NCBI GenBank assembly: GCA_039029935.1
Contig: JBCCFC010000327.1
Coordinates: 1 to 11,089, forward strand
Length of the DNA: 11,089 nucleotides
Origin: G039029935 sp039029935
Lineage (GTDB): Bacteria; Chloroflexota; Anaerolineae; Caldilineales; Caldilineaceae
Direction of reading: 5' to 3'
The translations under genes were made by a program, and so were the position numbers. Positions 6,158-11,089 of the stretch are shown here, in pieces. The notes under the pieces are model-generated. The model searched no databases. It was not told the DNA's origin and saw nothing but the letters and a program-made list of their open reading frames with translations. The stretch's first letter is position 1. Each line of letters starts with the position of its first letter.

Positions 6158-7312
6158 ATGAATTATACCGAAACAATCGACCACATTGAAATAGACGAAA
6201 CAGAAGTCAACCCCACTATCAAAAACTATCAACCCCCTATTGATAATCCGGCAAACATACTCGCCAAAATGCAAACCTATACCAACGGATTTTATACCAA
6301 TGGCAACCCAGCATCCGAAGATGGCTCCGAAGATGGCAAAGTCATCTCTGAGGCCGTCTATTGGGCAGAGTATCATGAACACCCAGACGTTAAGTACGAA
6401 TGGTCAAATGGCATCTTACAGGAAGTACCTATGGCAAAAATTATCCAATCTCATCAATATCAATGGTTCTTTATCCTGATTGAGCAATATCTGCGTAATT
6501 ATCCAATCGCCATGATTATCAACCTTGAACTGAGTTTTCGCTTTCCAACCGCCACAGGGTCGGCCACACGCAAACCAGATATGGGCATTATACTGCATAC
6601 CAACCCTAACCAAGCGCACATGGACGACCGCACCTATCAAGGCATTTGCGATATCTGTATTGAATCGCTGTCTGACTCCAAGCCCAGCGAAATTACACGC
6701 GATACAGTGACAAAATATGGCGAGTATGAATATGCAGGTGTCCGCGAGTATTTCATTCTGGATGATCAGGAAGACCGTCACATGGCTTTTTATGAACTGG
6801 ACCCTGCCACGGGGCAATACCGCGAAATGGTTGCGGTTGATGGCATCATCCGTTCATCGGTCCTGCCCGGCTTTCAGTTCCGCATTGAAGACCTGTATGA
6901 GTTGCCACCACTACGAGAGTTGGTCAATGATCCAGTCTATCAGGGTTATGTCTTGATTGAGTTTCAACGCGAAGCGGCTAACGCCAGACAGGCGCGTCGG
7001 ATGGTGCGAATAGAACGTCAACGTGCTGAACAAGCGCAGCGGCTTGCAGAGCAACGGGCGCAGTTGTTTGCAGAGGAACGTCAACGGGCAGAGCAGCAGG
7101 CGCAGTTGGTGGAAGAAGAACGCCAACGGGCAGAGCAGCAGGCGCAGTTGTTTGCAGAGGAACGTCAACGAGCAGAACAGCAGGCACAGCTAGCTCAAGA
7201 GGAACGTCAACGTGCAAGACAGCAGGCACAGCTAGCTCAAGAGGAACGTCAACGTGCAGCGAAATATGCTGAATTGCTACGTAACATGGGTGTTGACCCA
7301 GAAAGTATCTAA
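6158..7312 (+). CDS. Uma2-family PD-(D/E)XK protein with repeat coiled-coil tail
   Basis: 384 aa. Start ATG has GGAG 8 nt upstream. After a low-complexity first 60 residues comes a Uma2 (DUF820) domain at about 65-255: WSNGILQEV, H99, the KPD motif with D141, CIES with E169, and KYGEYEYAGVREYFILD with K186. These are the D, E and K of the restriction-endonuclease-like core, all present, so catalysis is possible, though no activity is firmly established for the family as a whole. Residues 305-374 are five 14-residue repeats (EERQRAEQQAQL-type), two heptads each, predicting a long, highly charged coiled coil, with more degenerate units from about 277. This tail layout is frequent in Uma2 proteins of Chloroflexota and Cyanobacteria, where such genes occur in many copies. 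The next gene begins 9 nt downstream, so it leads the run of plus-strand genes; no functional link to them is evident. Confidence 0.9.
   Translation: MNYTETIDHIEIDETEVNPTIKNYQPPIDNPANILAKMQTYTNGFYTNGNPASEDGSEDGKVISEAVYWAEYHEHPDVKYEWSNGILQEVPMAKIIQSHQYQWFFILIEQYLRNYPIAMIINLELSFRFPTATGSATRKPDMGIILHTNPNQAHMDDRTYQGICDICIESLSDSKPSEITRDTVTKYGEYEYAGVREYFILDDQEDRHMAFYELDPATGQYREMVAVDGIIRSSVLPGFQFRIEDLYELPPLRELVNDPVYQGYVLIEFQREAANARQARRMVRIERQRAEQAQRLAEQRAQLFAEERQRAEQQAQLVEEERQRAEQQAQLFAEERQRAEQQAQLAQEERQRARQQAQLAQEERQRAAKYAELLRNMGVDPESI
7070..7279 (+). repeat. Five 42-nt tandem repeats coding for a heptad coiled coil
   Basis: Units at 7070-7111, 7112-7153, 7154-7195, 7196-7237 and 7238-7279; the last is diverged. 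Each encodes 14 residues of the form xEERQRAEQQAQLx. Neighbouring units share long identical DNA stretches, for example GAGGAACGTCAACG recurs, so unlike the 27-nt array near 1207 this one has been recently expanded or homogenised. Copy number may vary between strains. Confidence 0.9.
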
Positions 7313-7321
7313 CGAGTAACC

Positions 7322-8434
7322 ATGAAACTAGAACGCATACAATTACGCAAAATTAGCCTGCCCTATGTCAGCCCCTTTGAAACCAGCGGCTGGCGTAAAT
7401 TGGGTAGCCATGCGATCATCGTTCGCGTGGACTACGACGGTGAGGTCGGCTGGGGTGAGTCGGCTGTCGGTCAAAGCCCCTTCTACAATGAAGAGAACAC
7501 GTCAACGGTATGGGCAATCCAGCAAGAATTTCTTGTGCCAATGCTGCTGGAAACTGACATCAAGACACCCGCTGATGTTGACAGCGCATTGGCAAAGGTA
7601 CGCGCCAATCGCATTGCCAAGTCAGGGCTAGAGTTTGCGGTATGGGATTTGCTGGGGCGGATGCAGCAGCAAAGTCTCAAGGAGATGTTGGGTGGGACGC
7701 GTGATACGGTTCCTGTTGGTGTGAGCGTAGGCATCCAGAAGGATATCGACACGCTGTTGCAAGTGGTGAGCAACTATCTGGCTGATGGCTATGCGCGCAT
7801 CAAGCTCAAGATCAAGCCGGGATGGGACATTGAGCCGACACGGGCTGTGCGCGAGACGTGGCCGGACCTTGTATTGCAGGTGGACGCAAACAGCATCTAT
7901 CACCTCGAAGATGGTCTGCATCTGGCGCAACTGGACCAGTTCAACCTGCTGCTGGTCGAGCAACCGCTGGCACATGACGACATCTTTGACCACGCCAAGC
8001 TCAAGCCACAACTACAGACACCGCTCTGCTTGGATGAGAGCATTGTGTCGCCCGAACATGCGCGCTGGGCATTAGAGCTAGACGCCTGTGACATCATCAA
8101 CATCAAGCCAGCGCGTTTGGGTGGTTTCACGGCCTCAAAAAGTGTGCATGATCAGGCAATGGCAGCGGATGTGCCAGTGTGGTGTGGCGGTATGTTGGAG
8201 ACGGGCATCGGTCGTGCCGCCAATGTTGCGCTCGCAAGCCTGCCCAACTTCACGATTCCCGGTGACATCAGTGCCAACAGCCGCTATTTTCCACGTGACA
8301 TTGTGCATAATCCATTTACGCTCAACGATGATAGTACGCTGACCGTGCCGACTGGCTTTGGTAACGGTGCGGATGTGGATGAGGCGTATTTGGATGAGGT
8401 GACGGTCGAGATGGTTGAATTTGTGAAAAGTTGA
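7322..8434 (+). CDS. menC: MenC / N-acylamino acid racemase-type enolase-superfamily enzyme
   Basis: 370 aa, full length for the OSBS/NSAR group of the muconate-lactonising-enzyme subgroup. o-Succinylbenzoate synthase dehydrates SHCHC in menaquinone synthesis; close relatives racemise N-acylamino acids, and some do both. The N-terminal capping domain (1-125) includes the mobile loop near 15-25 (SPFETSGW). In the barrel are K161 and K163 (RIKLKIKPGWD), metal ligands D188 (QVDAN), E213 (VEQP) and D238 (CLDES), and K262 (NIKPARLGG), all within one residue of the known Amycolatopsis enzyme positions. GGMLETGIGRAANVALASLPNFTIPGDIS at 289-317 is the typical signature. No other men gene is nearby, and a creatininase-family hydrolase lies three genes on, so racemisation of an N-acyl or related amino acid is an open alternative. 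The ribosome binding site is weak; the gene starts 9 nt after uma2. Confidence 0.9.
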   Translation: MKLERIQLRKISLPYVSPFETSGWRKLGSHAIIVRVDYDGEVGWGESAVGQSPFYNEENTSTVWAIQQEFLVPMLLETDIKTPADVDSALAKVRANRIAKSGLEFAVWDLLGRMQQQSLKEMLGGTRDTVPVGVSVGIQKDIDTLLQVVSNYLADGYARIKLKIKPGWDIEPTRAVRETWPDLVLQVDANSIYHLEDGLHLAQLDQFNLLLVEQPLAHDDIFDHAKLKPQLQTPLCLDESIVSPEHARWALELDACDIINIKPARLGGFTASKSVHDQAMAADVPVWCGGMLETGIGRAANVALASLPNFTIPGDISANSRYFPRDIVHNPFTLNDDSTLTVPTGFGNGADVDEAYLDEVTVEMVEFVKS

Positions 8435-8463
8435 AAAATTGAAAGGCTGAAGGGCTGAAAATT
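8424..8463 (+). repeat. Five-copy 8-bp tandem repeat (TGAARRRY-type) across a gene junction
   Basis: TGAAAAGT, TGAAAAAT, TGAAAGGC, TGAAGGGC and TGAAAATT begin at 8424, 8432, 8440, 8448 and 8456, an exact 8-base period. The array includes the stop codon of the racemase gene (TGA 8432-8434) and ends one base before the Nudix start codon. The purine-rich fourth unit (GAAGGG at 8449-8454) may serve as the ribosome binding site of the Nudix gene. Each unit carries TGA, and 8 is not a multiple of 3, so the array places stops in all three frames. Confidence 0.85.
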
Positions 8464-8464
8464 A

Positions 8465-8998
8465 ATGAAAGCATCACAACAGGGGACTTCTGGGACGAAA
8501 GTACGTTATCAGACAGTGCCGCGCACGTTGATTTTTTTGACAAGTGTGAACCCCTATACACAAGCACAAGAGGTATTACTGCTCAAGGGGGCGTCCAGCA
8601 AAAAGTGGGCAGGTGCATATAATGGTGTAGGTGGGCATATTGAGGCTGGCGAAGATGTCTATCAGTCGGCAATTCGTGAAGTTGCGGAAGAGACAGGCAT
8701 TGAAGGATGCACCCTATCACTACGCGGTGTGGTCAATATCGATATTGGCTTTTCGCCAGAGAACCCTTTGCGTGGCGTGATGATGTTTGTGTTTACAGGC
8801 GAAAGCCCTACGCGTACAGTGATTGAATCAAACGAAGGAACGCTGGAGTGGATTCCATTATCGGAGCTAAAATCGTATCCTTTGGTCGATGACCTCTTTG
8901 AGCTAGTCCCGTTGGTGCTGAATTCAGGTTCACAACTTGTCTATGGGCATTATCAGCCTAATGAGATGGGCGCAATGCAGTATCGCTTTACAACATAG
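8465..8998 (+). CDS. Nudix hydrolase
   Basis: 177 aa. The Nudix box is complete at residues 57-79: G57, E63, R71, E72, E75, E76, G78, in the order GHIEAGEDVYQSAIREVAEETGI. These residues bind Mg or Mn and cleave a nucleoside diphosphate linked to another group. The segment before it (WAGAYNGVGGHIEAGE) resembles the MutT/8-oxo-dGTP-type and ADP-ribose-type hydrolases, but the substrate cannot be read from the sequence. About 20 polar residues precede the first strand (TLIFLTSVN). The start is the ATG at 8465, 30 nt after the racemase stop, with GGG ten bases upstream from the tandem repeat. Housecleaning or cofactor-related role; no link with neighbours is proven. Confidence 0.92.
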   Translation: MKASQQGTSGTKVRYQTVPRTLIFLTSVNPYTQAQEVLLLKGASSKKWAGAYNGVGGHIEAGEDVYQSAIREVAEETGIEGCTLSLRGVVNIDIGFSPENPLRGVMMFVFTGESPTRTVIESNEGTLEWIPLSELKSYPLVDDLFELVPLVLNSGSQLVYGHYQPNEMGAMQYRFTT

Positions 8999-9017
8999 CA
9001 CGGATAAAACATAATTT

Positions 9018-9233
9018 ATGACACAACCAACAGAACAAGAATTTATCAAACTAGACCAATTTCTCAAACTCGCGCAAGTCGTGCGTACAGGTGGTGAAGC
9101 CAAACAGCTAATCCAAAGCGGTTTTGTCGAGGTCAATGGCGAGGCCGAGACACGACGCGGGCGCAAACTCTATCATGGCGATGTCGTTGTTGTCGAAGAG
9201 GATGAGATGGTCGTTTTAATTGAGGATGAATAA
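9018..9233 (+). CDS. S4-domain RNA-binding protein (YbcJ/YaaA type)
   Basis: 71 aa, essentially one S4 domain. The core runs from about residue 10 to 60: KLDQFLKLAQVVRTGGEAKQ, LIQSGFVEVNG, ETRRGRKLYHGDVV. GGEAKQLI, GFVEVNGEAETRRGRKL and the final GDVV are the usual S4 landmarks, and the length matches E. coli YbcJ and the small S4 protein found near recF in Firmicutes. R45-R50 form the basic RNA-binding face. The tail is strongly acidic (EEDEMVVLIEDE). It probably binds rRNA or tRNA; the exact target is unknown. The next gene starts 3 nt after its stop, and GAGGA inside its last codons probably serves that gene. Confidence 0.9.
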   Translation: MTQPTEQEFIKLDQFLKLAQVVRTGGEAKQLIQSGFVEVNGEAETRRGRKLYHGDVVVVEEDEMVVLIEDE

Positions 9234-9236
9234 CAC

Positions 9237-10004
9237 ATGACTGTATTATTGGGTGAATTGACCAGAGACAAAATTGCGGCGATTGCGCCAGACTCAATTG
9301 CCGTTTTGCCAACAGCGGCGGTTGAACAGCACGGCCCTCACATGCCCATCATCACAGATACGCTACTCTGCGGTACAGTGGCAGAGCGCGCGGCGGAAAA
9401 GGCCAATGCCAATGTGTTGGTTGCACCTGTCTTCTGCTATGGCAACTCACATCACCATCGTCCCTTTGAAGGCACACTATCTCTCACTAGCCAAAACTAC
9501 ATTGCCTCGGTGATTGACGTGCTAGAAGGGCTAGTCTTGAGCGGCTTCAAGAAGCTGGTGATCCTCAACGGGCATGGTGGCAATATGGAGAGCAACGACC
9601 TCATCGGCCTCGACTTCACCCACCGACTCGGCCATCCCGTCACCATCGCCACTGGCTCCTACTGGGATATTGCGCGCCCAGCATTGGTCGAAAAAGGCAT
9701 CATTCCCAGTGAACGCATTCCTGGTCACGCAGGCCGCTTTGAAACGTCAATGATGTTGGCGTTGCGCCCTGATTTGGTCGATACTGAGGCGATGGTAGAG
9801 ACACAGGCAGTTGAGGCAGATGTGTTGAGTGCTGTCAATGTCGGTGCGGGTGTGAAGGTGAAAATTCATGGTGCATGGGCGGCGGGTACAGGCTATTCGG
9901 ATGACCCCAGAGTGGCGAGTGCGGATGAGGGGGCGGCCATACTGGATGCGGTGGTAGATGAGGTATCCCGATTTTATGAGCAGTTAGGCAATTTCTCGAA
10001 ATGA
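9237..10004 (+). CDS. Creatininase-family metal-dependent amidohydrolase
   Basis: 255 aa, normal length. The binuclear metal site of the family is intact: E30 and H32 in AAVEQHGPHMP, D41 in ITDT, H113 in LNGHGGN and E169 in PGHAGRFETS; GNSHHHRPFEGTLSL at 69-83 is the conserved loop before the second strand. Members open cyclic amides (creatinine), remove formyl groups (archaeal FAPy deformylase) or process peptides (MftE of mycofactocin). Nothing here selects among them: there is no mycofactocin gene nearby, and the enzyme is shorter and more like the generic branch than a proven creatininase. GAGGA about 10 nt upstream, inside the S4 gene, is its likely ribosome binding site. As last gene of the run it may work on a product of the racemase-type enzyme, which is inference only. 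Confidence 0.92.
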   Translation: MTVLLGELTRDKIAAIAPDSIAVLPTAAVEQHGPHMPIITDTLLCGTVAERAAEKANANVLVAPVFCYGNSHHHRPFEGTLSLTSQNYIASVIDVLEGLVLSGFKKLVILNGHGGNMESNDLIGLDFTHRLGHPVTIATGSYWDIARPALVEKGIIPSERIPGHAGRFETSMMLALRPDLVDTEAMVETQAVEADVLSAVNVGAGVKVKIHGAWAAGTGYSDDPRVASADEGAAILDAVVDEVSRFYEQLGNFSK

Positions 10005-10026
10005 ATATACCAAGTACTCGTAGGGG

Positions 10027-10040
10027 TTTGATATATCAAA
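10027..10040. repeat. Perfect 14-bp AT-rich palindrome in a convergent gap
   Basis: TTTGATATATCAAA is fully symmetric. It lies 22 bases after the creatininase stop in the 84-nt gap between two convergent genes. It could be a protein site or part of a termination region; nothing more can be said. Confidence 0.4.
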
Positions 10041-10062
10041 TCTGTATGAAAACACGATTCAC

Positions 10063-10081
10063 CTGACACTTTTTTTGTCAG
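10063..10081. terminator. Short hairpin with T-run in the loop, doubtful terminator
   Basis: CTGACA (10063-10068) pairs with TGTCAG (10076-10081) around a 7-nt loop made mostly of T. The T-run is in the loop, not behind the stem, so it does not fit the usual intrinsic terminator on either strand. It is listed because it is the only stem between the two convergent stops. Confidence 0.3.
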
Positions 10082-10088
10082 AAACGCC

Positions 10089-11089
10089 TTAATGGGGTGA
10101 CATCGCCATGTCAAGTAACTCATCAAGGTTCCATTGCGCAGAGGCCAACAGCGCATAATCGCCATTATAGGTGCGTAGCACGTCTGCGTACGCCTCTTCA
10201 ATCTGCGACAAGGTTTCGAGCATGTGGTGACGATAGGTCGCAGGTTCTAGTCCATCCAAGACGACAGCCAAATACGCATACTGCCCCGTCTCTAACAGAA
10301 TACGCTTCATGCCGTATTGAATTTCATTGAGATTGTTATCCAACGACTCTCCCTCACCAAAAGCATCGTGTACAAAATCACGAATTGCCGTCAACATGCC
10401 ACTGATGACATCAGAGTCATCCCCAGAGTCATCCCCAGAGTCATCCACAGCCTCAACCGCTTCTTGTTGCGCTTCATCTGCCAAATCTCCTGTCAGGTCA
10501 CCTGCCAAATCACCTGTCAAAGTGGCTGATATATCTGCATCATTCGACACATGTCGTAACAGTAATCCTGTATCATAATGAATAAGAAATATTTCTGAAA
10601 TATGAAATGCCAAAAGCGACTCTGGCGACTCCTGGCTATCAGAAAGCGGTACTGCTGATGAGAAAACAGCTCCTGGTGTCGTTTGTGCAGGACGGACGCT
10701 TGACCAGAATTGTGAAAACACGGCCCGCACATTGAGGACACGGCGCATATGCTCATCAATCCGTTCCGCCAGATTGCGCACGGCCTCTATCATCATGCGC
10801 GCAATCAACTGGCCTATAATTGGATGGAGAATTTCAATGATTTCGGCTTTTGAATGCTTGATACTTTCTTGCAATAATTTGGGTAGAATTGGCTGCAAAT
10901 TCGATATAAAATAATCTTGACTTGCCATTGTCTGCTTAAGCTGGTCAGTTTCGTGGCCTATTTCTTGCAACCTATTATCCAGCGGACCTGTCAGTAGCTC
11001 ATTTAATGTCTGCCAGTCATGCTCATCTTTGTCCGCCAGTATCGTCGATAAATCTTTGACCTGAGTGCGCTGCGGGTTGGTGTATATAC
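10089..11089 (-). CDS. Large protein related to the pre-OmpA region of some OmpA-family proteins, 5' end cut by window
   Basis: 332 codons are visible and the frame stays open to the window edge, so the true start lies outside; a TTG at 10970 is only an internal codon. Visible residues about 54-130 are helical (LQPILPKLL, HSKAEIIEILHPIIGQLIARMM, EAVRNLAERIDEHMRRVL), the pattern of poly-helix segments seen in certain OmpA-family proteins. Residues about 160-180 (FHISEIFLIHYDTGLLLRHVS) and 227-285 (VISGMLTAIRDFVHDAFG, LNEIQYGMKRILLETGQYAYLAVVLDG) resemble the globular region that precedes the OmpA domain there. Two acidic low-complexity blocks of 12-nt repeats split that region. No OmpA domain follows: the protein ends at AMSPH. 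No membrane segment or catalytic motif is visible. Function unknown; the family link is from pattern memory and is moderate. Confidence 0.7.
   Translation of the reverse strand, partial: IYTNPQRTQVKDLSTILADKDEHDWQTLNELLTGPLDNRLQEIGHETDQLKQTMASQDYFISNLQPILPKLLQESIKHSKAEIIEILHPIIGQLIARMMIEAVRNLAERIDEHMRRVLNVRAVFSQFWSSVRPAQTTPGAVFSSAVPLSDSQESPESLLAFHISEIFLIHYDTGLLLRHVSNDADISATLTGDLAGDLTGDLADEAQQEAVEAVDDSGDDSGDDSDVISGMLTAIRDFVHDAFGEGESLDNNLNEIQYGMKRILLETGQYAYLAVVLDGLEPATYRHHMLETLSQIEEAYADVLRTYNGDYALLASAQWNLDELLDMAMSPH
10412..10447 (-). repeat. Three 12-nt repeats encoding an Asp/Ser/Gly linker
   Basis: Units CAGAGTCATCCC (plus-strand reading) at 10412-10423 and 10424-10435, with a one-base variant at 10436-10447. 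On the coding strand they give DDSG, DDSG, DDSD, an acidic flexible linker in the pre-OmpA-like protein. The near-identity suggests recent slippage. Confidence 0.85.
10479..10526 (-). repeat. Four 12-nt repeats encoding GDLT/GDLA tetrapeptides
   Basis: Plus-strand units at 10479-10490, 10491-10502, 10503-10514 and 10515-10526 alternate between TGCCAAATC-type and TGTCAGGTC-type. The coding strand reads LTGDLAGDLTGDLADE. It sits about 30 nt from the DDSG block, and both lie within the same surface loop of the protein. Confidence 0.75.

Noticed and set aside
6911..7229. Minus-strand ORFs with repetitive Leu/Pro/Val peptides
   Set aside because: They mirror the 42-nt repeats of the Uma2 tail; the repeats make long open frames on both strands by chance.
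7070..7279. CRISPR-like array
   Set aside because: Units abut without spacers and encode an in-frame protein repeat; the same holds for the arrays near 1207, 10412 and 10479.
7628..8011. 127-residue minus-strand ORF
   Set aside because: Antisense shadow of the racemase-type gene with no start signal.
10970..10972. TTG start for the pre-OmpA-like gene
   Set aside because: The frame stays open for 39 more codons to the window edge with matching helical character; the start lies outside the window.

Overview
The window looks like a stretch of a Chloroflexota chromosome, probably of the Anaerolineae type. This is inferred from protein style, not from a marker gene. The clues are two PD-(D/E)XK-type proteins (one of them Uma2) with short tandem repeats at their C-termini, a large protein resembling the N-terminal part of some OmpA-family proteins, moderate GC and short intergenic gaps. 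No rRNA, tRNA, insertion sequence, CRISPR array or phage gene was seen.

Layout. (1) 1-1490, plus strand: a 59-residue single-pass membrane protein with a perfect Shine-Dalgarno, then a divergent PD-(D/E)XK-like protein with nonapeptide repeats, closed by a strong bidirectional terminator. (2) 1521-5182, minus strand: a two-gene molybdenum hydroxylase operon. The first gene fuses the [2Fe-2S] subunit to the molybdopterin subunit; the second encodes the FAD subunit, which carries an extra four-cysteine motif. (3) 5392-5955, minus strand: a TetR-family repressor with a textbook sigma-70 promoter and an operator at its start site. The same operator half-site recurs in front of the molybdenum enzyme, so this repressor very likely controls both itself and the enzyme. 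(4) 6158-10004, plus strand: a tightly packed run of Uma2 nuclease-fold protein, MenC/N-acylamino-acid racemase-type enolase-superfamily enzyme, Nudix hydrolase, S4 RNA-binding protein and creatininase-family amidohydrolase. (5) 10089-11089, minus strand: a large protein cut by the window edge, related to the region that precedes the OmpA domain in some OmpA-family proteins, with two blocks of 12-nt repeats.

How they may work together. The best-supported unit is TetR plus molybdenum hydroxylase: an inducible oxidation of an aldehyde or aromatic N-heterocycle in which electrons pass from Mo through two [2Fe-2S] clusters to FAD and probably a [4Fe-4S] cluster. The substrate is unknown. The plus-strand run looks co-transcribed, but its members do not form one recognised pathway. 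I see no clear undescribed defence or mobile system. The most distinctive features are the repressor-operator circuit, the fused Mo/FeS subunit with an odd basic segment, the small membrane protein and an 8-bp tandem repeat between two genes.
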